A DNA stretch of 25,958 bases, taken from IMG/VR virus record IMGVR_UViG_3300035698_005696, positions 1 through 25,958 of that record. One strand, given 5' to 3'. Positions 14,087-20,777 of this stretch are shown piece by piece. Numbering within the stretch: position 1 is the first letter of the stretch; each line of letters starts with the position of its first letter. The notes beneath the pieces were generated by a model, which worked only from the letters and a program-made list of their open reading frames with translations, did no database searches and was not told where the DNA came from. The DNA is from a virus. The position numbers and the translations under genes are program-made.

Positions 14087-14391
14087 AGGCTTCGGCTCCT
14101 TACTAATTCTCTGAGCTTGGTGGTGACATACTCTGCCACGGAATCAGGGGTTCTACAATCCATGACATTGGTCTCTACCCAGAAGTCCAAGGTTCCGTAT
14201 ACGTGCATGATCTGCTTCTTCAATGCCAGCCGTCGATGCCGCTCCCGCTCGTACAAAGCCTGCCACCGCTGGCACTGCTTGACCAGCTTTGTCTTCTGCT
14301 CGACACCATCGCTCCGCACTGGGCAGTCAGGTCCATGTGGGCCAAGGCCCAGGCCGCAGCCTGGGCAACCGATTGTACCTTCCTCGCTCAT
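14083..14391 (-). CDS. chimeric small protein: zinc module fused to duplicated helical module, 102 aa
   Basis: The first 25 residues copy the CPGC module of the 13218-13652 gene. The region from about residue 33 on (CQRWQALYERERHRRLALKK, then QIMHVYGTLDF) copies the C-terminal half of the 14813-15319 gene, with 92 bp identical in DNA. The gene therefore looks assembled from two neighbours by recombination. The C-terminus (VAEYVTTKLREL) is also shared with that neighbour. Start chosen at the ATG overlapping the upstream TGA; a longer frame from 14409 adds six residues inside the upstream gene. Function unknown. Confidence 0.75.
   Translation of the reverse strand: MSEEGTIGCPGCGLGLGPHGPDCPVRSDGVEQKTKLVKQCQRWQALYERERHRRLALKKQIMHVYGTLDFWVETNVMDCRTPDSVAEYVTTKLRELVRSRSL
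14183..14274. repeat. repeat A, copy 1 (92 bp, identical)
   Basis: 92 bp identical to 14913-15004, same orientation, 730 bp apart, inside the helical-module coding sequence. Weaker similarity continues beyond (CAGCTTTGT-TTCTG). Exact identity at the DNA level, against diverged flanks, indicates a recent duplication or gene conversion. Confidence 0.95.
14319..14385. repeat. repeat B, copy 2 (zinc-module start)
   Basis: 67 bp matching 13580-13646 with 3 mismatches; encodes the CPGC module at the start of the 14083-14391 gene. Confidence 0.9.
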
Positions 14392-14816
14392 GTCACCATG
14401 TGGATGCACTCTTCCACGCTGAACGTGTGTGATCCTACCTCTTCGCAGGCGTGAGTGACCGCACTGCGCAGAGACTTGGTGAGGTTAGCGACGAGAACCT
14501 TCTTGGCCCAGTCGCGTGTGGAGTCTGTCCAAGGCTCAGCCTCATGATCATTGCAACCATGCGTCTCGTTGAAACGATCCTCGAACCGCTCCATCATGGT
14601 GTCAACCTCGGAGGCGATCCACTCTGGGCTGATTGGTGTCGCCGCGTAGGCATGGACTGTGATTGGGCCAATGCGTTCGCACTGCTCCTTGATAGTCTCG
14701 TCCTCTTCCCAGTCGCGCTCAAGAGCCTCGACAACTGCCTCGGGCCAGTCCGTGGTGGTGATGTACTCACCGTCTGTGCAAGTGTAGAGCTTCGCGTTCT
14801 TGAATTCTGGTGTCAT
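14388..14816 (-). CDS. hypothetical protein, copy 2 of a duplicated pair, 142 aa
   Basis: Paralogue of 13652-14086. The start is MTPEFKNAKLYTC at the ATG that overlaps the upstream stop (ATGA); the longer frame to 14897 lies in the neighbour. The conserved block is PWTDSTRDWAKKVLVANLTK. More acidic in the middle than its partner. Divergence is much greater than in the 92-bp repeat next to it, so the pair is older or under different constraint. Family unknown. Confidence 0.75.
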   Translation of the reverse strand: MTPEFKNAKLYTCTDGEYITTTDWPEAVVEALERDWEEDETIKEQCERIGPITVHAYAATPISPEWIASEVDTMMERFEDRFNETHGCNDHEAEPWTDSTRDWAKKVLVANLTKSLRSAVTHACEEVGSHTFSVEECIHMVT

Positions 14817-15319
14817 CGGGTTGCCTTCCGTAAGATGTCTCGAAGTTTGTTGGATACATACTCTGCCACGACTTTGGCCTTGGGGTCCACTATACACCCA
14901 GTCTCCATCCTAAAGTCCAAGGTTCCGTATACGTGCATGATCTGCTTCTTCAATGCCAGCCGTCGATGCCGCTCCCGCTCGTACAAAGCCTGCCACCGCT
15001 GGCAGGATTTGATCAGCTTTGTTTTCTGATCGGCGGGGGCTTTCACAAGGTTGCTGTTAAGCTCCTCAAGCCGTTGAGCCAATCTGCGGATTTTGATGTC
15101 GGATCGATAGTTCGCTTCCTTCTCACGCAGCTGCGACTCTTCGAGCCTCTTGGTGAGATCAAGTACGCGCTCCTCCAAGTGAGTTACGGTAGCCGCTAGG
15201 AACAGGTTGCACGCCTCCTTGTCATGATCTAAAAGTGACCTGTATACGACACCCTTCTCGTCTTCGTAGTCCAAGACCTCTTTGCATTCACCGCATCGCG
15301 TATGTACTCTAAGGTTCAT
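14813..15319 (-). CDS. zinc-knuckle and coiled-coil protein, 168 aa
   Basis: Starts MNLRVHTRCGECKEV (C9, C12), with a further Cys near residue 38 that could complete a zinc site. A long coiled coil follows (about 45-95: THLEERVLDLTKRLEES and LAQRLEELNSNLV). The C-terminal half is the duplicated helical module (CQRWQALYERERHRRLALKK). The ATG at 15319 is chosen; a GTG two codons earlier is possible. It overlaps the upstream stop by 11 bp. Donor-like gene for the chimera at 14083-14391. Function unknown; the zinc-plus-coil layout suggests nucleic acid or protein binding. Confidence 0.7.
   Translation of the reverse strand: MNLRVHTRCGECKEVLDYEDEKGVVYRSLLDHDKEACNLFLAATVTHLEERVLDLTKRLEESQLREKEANYRSDIKIRRLAQRLEELNSNLVKAPADQKTKLIKSCQRWQALYERERHRRLALKKQIMHVYGTLDFRMETGCIVDPKAKVVAEYVSNKLRDILRKATR
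14913..15004. repeat. repeat A, copy 2 (92 bp, identical)
   Basis: 92 bp identical to 14183-14274, within the C-terminal half of the 14813-15319 gene. Confidence 0.95.
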
Positions 15320-15623
15320 ACTCACCGGCCTGTTCCATGATCTCTATGATGGTGTCGTCCTCGATGCAACGCTCCGCTTTCTCAACGTCACCGTTGTTGT
15401 GCTCGGCTGCGAAGATCATCACGAAGTCACAGAAGTCCATCGTCTTGACCTCGTTGTCCTCGTCGGTGGCGTACTCCACCTTGCTCTCGAACTCCACCTC
15501 TGGACCCTCCTCTGGGTAGCAGTCCTCGGGCGCGGCGTGATACTTCCCTGGGATTGGTCCTTGGAAGTAGGAGACATGTACCGTGTACGTTGTGTCCTCA
15601 ATGACAAACTCTTTTTCATTCAT
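15309..15623 (-). CDS. hypothetical acidic protein, 104 aa
   Basis: The start is MNEKEFVIEDTTYTVHVSYF, a strand-rich opening, at the ATG 10 bp after the upstream stop; the frame to 15773 overlaps the lipoprotein gene and is rejected. The protein is strongly acidic (ESKVEYATDEDNEVKTMD), with a helical end (AERCIEDDTIIEIMEQAG). No family recognised. Second gene of the P3 unit. Confidence 0.7.
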   Translation of the reverse strand: MNEKEFVIEDTTYTVHVSYFQGPIPGKYHAAPEDCYPEEGPEVEFESKVEYATDEDNEVKTMDFCDFVMIFAAEHNNGDVEKAERCIEDDTIIEIMEQAGEYEP

Positions 15624-15633
15624 GATTTGAACT

Positions 15634-15990
15634 CTATCTAGGTAGTCGTTTGAAGTGCCACACTTCACACACTGGTTTACGTTCTGGGTCATCCGAGCAG
15701 ACAGCGTTGTCATACAGATCAATGCAGTATGTGATCTCAGACTGTCTGTCCTCTGGAGAGTTGGTACAGTCATACATATCGCAGTATTCTTTTACGAAGT
15801 TGCCGTTGCAGTAGTCACCAGACCATTGTCCATCCTGTACTGGAATCAGCGGCTCGCAGCGCATGATGTAATCGCACCAGGAGTCGAAGACTTCTACAAG
15901 CATGTCCTCCTTGGTCTCATAGCGATCAATGTTGTCCCCACACGCCGTGAGGGCAATGAGTGTGCTTAGCGTAAGTAGTAATCGTCTCAT
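15634..15990 (-). CDS. Cys-rich phage lipoprotein, 118 aa
   Basis: A clear lipoprotein signal peptide: MRRLLLTLSTLIALTACGD, with lipobox LTAC at residues 14-17 (acylated C17). The mature part has about nine more cysteines in pairs (for example DYCNGNF, EYCDMYDC, CDYIMRCE), suggesting disulfides and export from the cytoplasm. Phage lipoproteins often act in superinfection exclusion or in lysis; nothing here decides. It is the first gene after promoter P3, with the -10 box ending 9 nt before the ATG, and the signal peptide makes this start certain. No ribosome-binding site is seen beyond GGAG overlapping the predicted transcription start. Confidence 0.8.
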   Translation of the reverse strand: MRRLLLTLSTLIALTACGDNIDRYETKEDMLVEVFDSWCDYIMRCEPLIPVQDGQWSGDYCNGNFVKEYCDMYDCTNSPEDRQSEITYCIDLYDNAVCSDDPERKPVCEVWHFKRLPR

Positions 15991-15999
15991 GATGACTCC

Positions 16000-16029
16000 A
16001 GTATACCACACGCTTGACAGATGTCAATC
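16000..16029 (-). promoter_or_regulatory. promoter P3 with operator dyad
   Basis: TTGACA (16027-16022), 16-bp spacer, TATACT (16005-16000) preceded by TGG (extended -10). The dyad GATTGACATCTGTCAAGC (16029-16012) covers the -35 box and is the best match to the 18-bp consensus. The TGA stop of the upstream gene lies inside TTGACA. The -10 box ends 9 nt before the lipoprotein ATG. Confidence 0.8.
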
Positions 16030-16206
16030 ATCTGGTGGAAATAGCGTGTCCCAGGCGAGGCATCCGAAGAATGCTATGAATAGCCACGGCCAGACGATGC
16101 TGTACTTGAGCTGCTCACGCTTCGGCATGGCCGTGCCATTCGCTACGCTGTAGATCAAAAGTCCAATACCTGTGTAACACAGGCCGATGACTATCAGGGA
16201 GATCAA
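16024..16206 (-). CDS. two-helix membrane protein, 60 aa
   Basis: Two hydrophobic segments: ISLIVIGLCYTGIGLLIYSV (about 2-21) and IVWPWLFIAFFGCLAW (about 37-52), joined by a basic loop (MPKREQLK), ending in acidic FPPDD. The basic loop suggests a hairpin with both ends outside. The TTG start overlaps the upstream TGA (TTGA) and has GGAGA a few bases before it. The size fits a small holin, antiholin or exclusion protein. Its TGA is embedded in the -35 box of P3, and it is the last gene of the P2 unit. Confidence 0.65.
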   Translation of the reverse strand: MISLIVIGLCYTGIGLLIYSVANGTAMPKREQLKYSIVWPWLFIAFFGCLAWDTLFPPDD

Positions 16207-16418
16207 TCAGTCTCCGGTTTTTCCATCGGCTGAGTGATGTCGTTGTCAGTGCTCTCGGCTTCGTTAGTCACCTTGACCGTGTGAACGTAGTAGTTCTCGT
16301 CGTCCAGGTTCATCAACAGCCCGCGCTCCACCTTCTCTGCCTTGCGCTCTGTCATCGGACCCATCGTCTTGACAGGCTCGTTCGTTTTTCTATCTACAAT
16401 CTCTACCATGTAACTCAT
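16203..16418 (-). CDS. small conserved-type phage protein, 71 aa
   Basis: MSYMVEIVDRKTNEPVKTMG followed by PMTERKAEKVERGLLMNL resembles a short protein common in phages (VEIVDRxTxEVVKxMGPMSERKAEKVERG), which I know only as conserved hypothetical. The C-terminal 25 residues are acidic and probably disordered. The ATG overlaps the upstream TGA; the frame further upstream is rejected. No known biochemical role. Confidence 0.75.
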   Translation of the reverse strand: MSYMVEIVDRKTNEPVKTMGPMTERKAEKVERGLLMNLDDENYYVHTVKVTNEAESTDNDITQPMEKPETD

Positions 16419-16792
16419 CGATCCATCTCCAAGAGTAAGTCTTCCATCCAACGCAGTGCCACGGCTGCTACCTGTGAAAGCTCAGCCAGCAGTTCCTTGT
16501 CTGTCTCGTCTTGCATGGCCTTGGCCACCTCGCCCACCTCTTCAGTGAGCACAGCGAGTCGTCTGTCCATCGGCAAAGGACCATCACCCCAGAGTTTGAT
16601 CTGCCGGTGACGCTCCATGGCAATTCGAGTCTTGGCATTGTTCCGAGCCGCGAGCCTGGTAGGTGGGTTGCCCCGCTTCAGCTCAGCCGAGGGTGGGACC
16701 GACAGGAGATCGGCGCAGCCGATACACCTCCGATGCGCCCTCCCAGGCACAGGGATGTGAAGGACGCCGTGCTGGCAGTACGTGCTACTCAC
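16415..16792 (-). CDS. MazG-like all-alpha NTP pyrophosphatase candidate with N-terminal Cys motif
   Basis: The C-terminal two-thirds show a MazG-type pattern: ERHRQIKLWG, RRLAVLTEEVGEVAKAM (the EExxE-like acidic helix) and LLAELSQVAAVALRWMEDLL, the second acidic helix. MazG-like enzymes hydrolyse NTPs or ppGpp-like nucleotides and in phages may adjust host nucleotide pools. The N-terminus has CQHG and CIGC, a possible zinc site not usual in the family. GTG start overlaps the TGA of a 27-codon gene (GTGA), and the TGA overlaps the next ATG. Family call is moderate: the second metal helix is less typical. Confidence 0.65.
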   Translation of the reverse strand: MSSTYCQHGVLHIPVPGRAHRRCIGCADLLSVPPSAELKRGNPPTRLAARNNAKTRIAMERHRQIKLWGDGPLPMDRRLAVLTEEVGEVAKAMQDETDKELLAELSQVAAVALRWMEDLLLEMDR

Positions 16793-16872
16793 AGAAGTTC
16801 TCCATCACGTCGCAACCTCTTCCATTCCTTTAGATAGGCTTTCTTACTGGCTATATCTCCAAATTGCATCAT
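16789..16872 (-). CDS. 27-aa basic micro-protein
   Basis: The ATG overlaps the metalloprotease stop (ATGA), and its TGA overlaps the GTG of the MazG-like gene (GTGA). It fills exactly the otherwise empty 76 bp between them. The product is MMQFGDIASKKAYLKEWKRL plus seven residues: basic and helical. Double coupling makes it a credible gene or a translational relay. No function known. Confidence 0.55.
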   Translation of the reverse strand: MMQFGDIASKKAYLKEWKRLRRDGELL

Positions 16873-17384
16873 TTGCAGTACCTCTGTCTAAGCATGGCCG
16901 CATCAGCGTCTAGTACACTTAAGATATTTTGCTGATCGGTTGCGCAGTTATTAGACATAGCGCCCTTTGGTGCGTGCCGCAATCCGAGTACGTGCCCAAG
17001 TTCATGAAGAATGATACAGGCTTGGGTGTTCGTATTCCCTGGTCTGCTGATTAGAATCTCAAAGGTTTCTTCACCACATGCGTAAGCCGTGGCTGCGTGT
17101 CCCCACTCGTCATCCGGTCGCCACGCATCACCACAAGGCGTACCGTCGTCGCTCTTGACTAGAATGTCGTCACCCTGCACCAAGAACTCACAGCCTGTGT
17201 ACCCATTGATTACGTCCATAGCTGCTCTGGTTTCATCCCCGAAGTCATCCATGACGCTCACGCCTATTGTGATCTTGGCAGGCCCAGGGCCTTTGAACAC
17301 ACCAATCATGGCGATGACAATGGCTGTGGAGAGGATCGCAAAGGCCCCCATGACTAGGTAGTATCTGATCTTATTCATTCTCAT
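16869..17384 (-). CDS. membrane-anchored metzincin (matrixin-like) metalloprotease
   Basis: One N-terminal membrane helix (YYLVMGAFAILSTAIVIAMI, about 8-28) is followed by an exported domain. The zinc site is textbook metzincin: HELGHVLGLRH at 127-137, with catalytic E128. A Met-turn-like GAMSNN follows, then LSVLDADAAMLRQRY, typical of the matrixin C-terminal helix. Cysteines at about 65, 84, 103, 123 and 147 suit an oxidising compartment. The protease would act on proteins outside the inner membrane. ATG at 17384 or 17378 is possible. The long frame to 17561 is a shadow of the upstream genes. The substrate is unknown. Confidence 0.85.
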   Translation of the reverse strand: MRMNKIRYYLVMGAFAILSTAIVIAMIGVFKGPGPAKITIGVSVMDDFGDETRAAMDVINGYTGCEFLVQGDDILVKSDDGTPCGDAWRPDDEWGHAATAYACGEETFEILISRPGNTNTQACIILHELGHVLGLRHAPKGAMSNNCATDQQNILSVLDADAAMLRQRYCK

Positions 17385-17607
17385 TAGGTTGTTTCCAATC
17401 TTTGGATGGGGTTGTACCGTCGCAGTGTCCACAGCGTGTGTCACCGTTAGGTCTTCGTTCTCGTGATGTTCCGAAGGGATCAATCTGTTGGCACAGTGGG
17501 CAGATTCCGTAGCCCTGGAAGGTCTTTCCCTCGGCGCGTGCCGCTCGCCTGGCCTCGACACGCTCGATCACCCAGGCTTTGCCTGGCTTGAAGTCTGTCC
17601 TGGTCAT
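17371..17607 (-). CDS. zinc-ribbon protein, 78 aa
   Basis: N-terminal basic helix (VIERVEARRAARAEGK), then a zinc ribbon with ICPLC and RCGHC about 25 residues apart, and a polar tail. Such small ribbon proteins are common in phage early regions and usually bind DNA, RNA or a host protein. The ATG overlaps the upstream TGA. No closer assignment. Confidence 0.7.
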   Translation of the reverse strand: MTRTDFKPGKAWVIERVEARRAARAEGKTFQGYGICPLCQQIDPFGTSRERRPNGDTRCGHCDGTTPSKDWKQPNENE

Positions 17608-17882
17608 AGTACCAGTCCGTAGGGAAGTATCTCTGGTTCACAGATCTCGAATGGCTCTTGCAGATCAGGGTGGTCCATGTCCCATGGCCATGTGCTGTTC
17701 TCTTCACCAGACATGTACTCTCTCCCCAGGTCATCCTTGAACGCCTCGTGACAGGCCAGGTTGTGATCGTGTTCCTGCTCGGCCATGTAGTAATCCATCG
17801 TCGCCTGGGTCCTCCCCATCTCCAGCTCCATCTCGGAGAAGGTGTGGCCGCCGATGCAAGTGAACTGGTGCTTATCCCCCAT
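17604..17882 (-). CDS. hypothetical acidic protein, 92 aa
   Basis: His-, Cys- and acid-rich (CIGGHTFSEME, EQEHDHNLACHEAFKDD, WDMDHPDLQEPFEICEPE). The His/Cys content could bind a metal, but no known motif fits. It overlaps the upstream gene by 11 bp and the downstream one by 4 bp, which supports expression. Unknown function. Confidence 0.7.
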   Translation of the reverse strand: MGDKHQFTCIGGHTFSEMELEMGRTQATMDYYMAEQEHDHNLACHEAFKDDLGREYMSGEENSTWPWDMDHPDLQEPFEICEPEILPYGLVL

Positions 17883-18429
17883 GGACGTTCTCCTCGAACC
17901 ACTTGCGGACTTGGGACTTTATGATCCAGGTCCAACCGTATGCGCCGCTGGTTAGCTGAGCCACAGCTTCGTTGATGCGTCGATCTCTCGCTTCTGGGTA
18001 GAATCGCAGATAGAAGTTGATTCCGTGGGCGTAGGCTTCCCGCTCGAAGCGGTACCGGAAATAAGCGAAGAACAAAGGTAGGGGCAAGAGCATGTAGCAA
18101 ATCCCATAGGGAATGTATCCCAGCCACACGTATCCGAGTCCCCACTTCTTTGCTTGTTTGATGTGTACTGTCTCATGCTCGATCACTTCTGCCACACCGA
18201 GTGGCCATTTGATCATACCGTCGTAGTAGCTCTTTGGTACACCCACGATGTTGCCGAGGGTGGTGTAGTATCCGTCGAGGAAGGTCCGGTTTGATCCGAA
18301 GGTGAGTATCATCACTGCCCAGTGGAGTGCAACCCAAAACCGCCCTGTCTTGGCGACGATTCTGCCGCCCTCTGCCGAGAGCTTCATGAGGGATGCTGCG
18401 AGTACGACCTTCTGTTCCTCGATGGTCAT
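17872..18429 (-). CDS. membrane-associated zinc metallopeptidase candidate (HETVH), 185 aa
   Basis: The segment VIEHETVHIKQAKK (H85, E86, H89) is a zincin HExxH motif. About 40 residues on, after a membrane segment (YIPYGICYMLLPLPLFFAYF, about 105-124), comes FEREAYAHG, where E129 or E131 could be the third zinc ligand, as in gluzincins. A first hydrophobic stretch lies at about 31-44. This layout is seen in short phage and bacterial membrane proteins of unknown substrate. The start overlaps the upstream TGA (ATGA). The HExxH and glutamate are seen directly; proteolytic activity is inferred. Confidence 0.6.
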   Translation of the reverse strand: MTIEEQKVVLAASLMKLSAEGGRIVAKTGRFWVALHWAVMILTFGSNRTFLDGYYTTLGNIVGVPKSYYDGMIKWPLGVAEVIEHETVHIKQAKKWGLGYVWLGYIPYGICYMLLPLPLFFAYFRYRFEREAYAHGINFYLRFYPEARDRRINEAVAQLTSGAYGWTWIIKSQVRKWFEENVHGG

Positions 18430-18902
18430 TGCTCACGGTCCATCTTATTGAGTCGTTTGGCAAGCTCTCTGTGGAACACACGCTCCTCAGAGAACGGACT
18501 CTTCTTCAGTGCGTCTACATCATACGTCTTCAACCACCCATGCTCTACGGTAGTGGCGATACAGAACAGGGGGTCTTCTGCAATCCGCAGAGCCCGGTTG
18601 GCGTTCATTGCAATGCTGCTAATCTCAAAACTCCAGTCCTGTGGCGCATAGGTCAATGGATCGAAGTTGTGCTTTAGCGCTTCCGCGAACATGGGGTCGT
18701 CGGAAAGATCAACTGCCAGGAGAGATGCTCCCGCGTCGGCATGTTCGCGTCCGCACTGGCACTTGTGCGGGGTGGCATTCTTCAGCATTCTGCGAATGCA
18801 CCGATGGCAGGTGACGTGGTACGGATCATTGACCCTAGCCTCTACCTTGCTAGGATCCTCGTCACACAGTTCATAGTAGTGGTGGTCTGTATCTGTGATC
18901 AT
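18426..18902 (-). CDS. zinc-binding hypothetical protein, 158 aa
   Basis: The N-terminal third has CHRCIRRML and KCQCGREH, a plausible CxxC/CxC(H) zinc site at about residues 32-53, in the style of phage ribbon proteins (YHVTCHRCIRRML). The rest is acidic, mixed alpha/beta, with a helical basic end (HRELAKRLNKMD). No enzyme motif. TAATG couples it to the upstream gene and ATGA to the downstream one. Confidence 0.7.
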   Translation of the reverse strand: MITDTDHHYYELCDEDPSKVEARVNDPYHVTCHRCIRRMLKNATPHKCQCGREHADAGASLLAVDLSDDPMFAEALKHNFDPLTYAPQDWSFEISSIAMNANRALRIAEDPLFCIATTVEHGWLKTYDVDALKKSPFSEERVFHRELAKRLNKMDREQ

Positions 18903-19240
18903 TAGTAGTTGTCCCCTTCACCTTGTTGGTACTTCGTCGCGGCATAGCGCCTGGCGATCTCATTCGTAGGTGGGATCTGCGCCACAATCTTTTCGATCCT
19001 AGCCAATGCCACTGGCTTCAGATCCTCCGGTAGCATGTTCATCACCACTTCCACGGTGGCGGATAGCCTGTGTGCAATAGACATCTCCATCGCACACACA
19101 GCAGCCTGCATTGAGATCCTTTGGTCATTGATCTTCTTGCGAAGCTCCTCGTCGTTCTTGACGTAGGTCTTTAGCTGCTCCGTAAAATTTGCCTCAAGCC
19201 GCGCCAGCCTTTTGTCTATTCCGTAGGTCTCAAGACTCAT
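18902..19240 (-). CDS. helical hypothetical protein, 112 aa
   Basis: Largely helical: a coiled-coil-like first half (IDKRLARLEANFTEQLKTYV, then DEELRKKINDQ) and an amphipathic second half. No cysteine motif, no recognised family. It overlaps the upstream gene by 11 bp. Probably a protein-protein interaction module; that is inferred from shape only. Confidence 0.7.
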   Translation of the reverse strand: MSLETYGIDKRLARLEANFTEQLKTYVKNDEELRKKINDQRISMQAAVCAMEMSIAHRLSATVEVVMNMLPEDLKPVALARIEKIVAQIPPTNEIARRYAATKYQQGEGDNY

Positions 19241-19565
19241 TTTCGTTGGCCTTCCGAATACTTTGTAGCAGTGGACTGGGCTTCCTGCGCCCCTTGTTAA
19301 TCTTAGAGATGGTGCTCTGTCGCCCAGCTTCGCTGGTACTCAGCGCAATGTCCAGTAGCATATCCAGCTTGGATTCCATCTCATAGAATGCCTGGTCCCT
19401 GGCGAACAGCCGCTTGCTGAGATCGTGCTCGGCTAGCTGGGAGTGCTCCAATAGCTTCAAGGTCCTCTCGTGCTTGGCCTGTAGCTCCTGCCACTCTTGC
19501 TCGGTCGGTCCTTGGACCGTCCCGTCATCGTGCGAGTACCCGCATCGTCGGCAGAGTCTGATCAT
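19230..19565 (-). CDS. small zinc-knuckle and coiled-coil protein, 111 aa
   Basis: Starts MIRLCRRCGYSHDDG with a CxxC-GxSH knuckle, followed by a coiled coil (about 20-75: EWQELQAKHERTLKLLEHSQ and beyond) and a basic tail (KINKGRRKPSPLLQSIRK). The same zinc-then-coil layout appears in the 14813-15319 gene. ATG overlaps the upstream TGA. Function unknown. Confidence 0.7.
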   Translation of the reverse strand: MIRLCRRCGYSHDDGTVQGPTEQEWQELQAKHERTLKLLEHSQLAEHDLSKRLFARDQAFYEMESKLDMLLDIALSTSEAGRQSTISKINKGRRKPSPLLQSIRKANENES

Positions 19566-19780
19566 ACTCGCTTGCTCGGGTCCAGCCGCATCACCACTTC
19601 ATCGAGTAGTGAGTAGGCTGGCTCTGTCATGTCCAGGTCGCCCATGAGGTGCTCCTCGATTAGTGCTGCGATATGGCTGTCGGACAAGAGCCTTAGTTCT
19701 TTCGACGTGTCGGCGGCTTGGAACAGCCTACGCACCATCTCCACACGAAGGTTCGCTTTATGTTCTTGGTCGTCGGCCAT
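19562..19780 (-). CDS. hypothetical helical protein, 72 aa
   Basis: The ATG at 19780 (MADDQEHKANLRVEMVRRLF) is preferred over a frame to 19849 because that part lies within the upstream gene, and GGGGAG precedes this ATG by 10 nt. The overlap with the upstream gene is still 23 bp. Acidic, helical, no motif. The stop overlaps the next ATG. Confidence 0.65.
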   Translation of the reverse strand: MADDQEHKANLRVEMVRRLFQAADTSKELRLLSDSHIAALIEEHLMGDLDMTEPAYSLLDEVVMRLDPSKRV

Positions 19781-20777
19781 CTTGCTTCGTCTCCCCTGGT
19801 CGCCCGAGAGCATTCCATGCAAGTGTGTATCCTGGGGTGCCTTGCCCAAACCTCTCCATGGCTAGGCCGTACACGGTAGTGGTCATCGCCTCCTTGGTCG
19901 GGTGCGTGGTGAGGTGTGCTTGCATGGCCCGCAGGTAGAGCCCAGGGGCAGGGTGTCTGCCATACGGAGAACTGAGGTGTATGATCTCCCCCAACGCATC
20001 ATCAAACGTCAGCGTTGCGTTGTCCGGTGGCCACTCGTCCTGACGTATGGCGTCCAGCAAATCTTGAACGCTCGTGAAAGGCTCAATGGTATCCGGGTAC
20101 TCCTGGGAAAGCTCCAAGGACACTAGCCCGATGTCGAGTAGGTACCTGGCCTGCTCCCAGTCTTTGATCTTCTTCTGCGCAGCGTGCTTGTCGGACAGGG
20201 CAGCCTTCAAGTCCTTACCCATTGCTTCGAGCTTGGTCTCTAGCTCACCTACATGCCGGGTGTCTGTGATCGACTTGGACTTGAGACGCTTGATCGTCTC
20301 CTCCAGCTTGGGCACTACGTTCTTACCAACGAGGGTGATGTCCTTCATCTGATCCACAGGAACCATCTTGTCGGCTGCCTGCATTGTAATGATGTCGCTC
20401 ATAGACTGTGGCGTGGTACCACCATAGGCCATGGCTAAGTTCTGCCCCTTGCGAATCTGGTAGGCTTCCTTGAGCTTGGTAGGATCCTCAACCAGCCCGT
20501 TGTACATGTCTTTCAGTTCTTCGTGGAAGGTGCGAGTCTCGTCTAGCATCCGAACCAGGGTGGCGATGGTCTTAGGATCTTCTTCATTGTCATCGTCATC
20601 ATAGGCTTCTCGTGGCAGCGCGTTCCACACCAGAGATGCGTCATCGGACGACTCCCCAACAGGCCCCTCCATGGAGCATCCATGGCAAAAGGCGTAGTGG
20701 TATCCATCTTCGGTGACTTCGTAGGAGATGTTGGTGGTCAGGCATTCTTCGTTCGGACAGTGTTCTAGTGCCATCAT
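19758..20777 (-). CDS. Lar-like zinc ribbon fused to coiled-coil protein, 339 aa
   Basis: The first 55 residues resemble the Lar (restriction alleviation) zinc ribbon: EHCPNEEC, YHYAFCHGC, EGPVGESSDDASLVWNALPR, where family members read CPFCG...C--CGA-GP...A---WN. Lar of Rac prophage counteracts type I restriction; most phage Lar-like ribbons have no tested role. A long helical/coiled-coil region (about 80-240) and a C-terminal alpha domain follow. The start overlaps the exonuclease stop (ATGATGG gives two possible ATGs one codon apart). The fusion to a 280-residue extension is unusual, since Lar-like proteins are normally under 100 aa. An antirestriction role is speculative. Confidence 0.65.
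   Translation of the reverse strand: MMALEHCPNEECLTTNISYEVTEDGYHYAFCHGCSMEGPVGESSDDASLVWNALPREAYDDDDNEEDPKTIATLVRMLDETRTFHEELKDMYNGLVEDPTKLKEAYQIRKGQNLAMAYGGTTPQSMSDIITMQAADKMVPVDQMKDITLVGKNVVPKLEETIKRLKSKSITDTRHVGELETKLEAMGKDLKAALSDKHAAQKKIKDWEQARYLLDIGLVSLELSQEYPDTIEPFTSVQDLLDAIRQDEWPPDNATLTFDDALGEIIHLSSPYGRHPAPGLYLRAMQAHLTTHPTKEAMTTTVYGLAMERFGQGTPGYTLAWNALGRPGETKQDGRRPRT

Noticed and set aside
14451-15029. 192-codon plus-strand open frame
   Set aside because: Shadow of two minus-strand genes that show paralogy and ATGA coupling.
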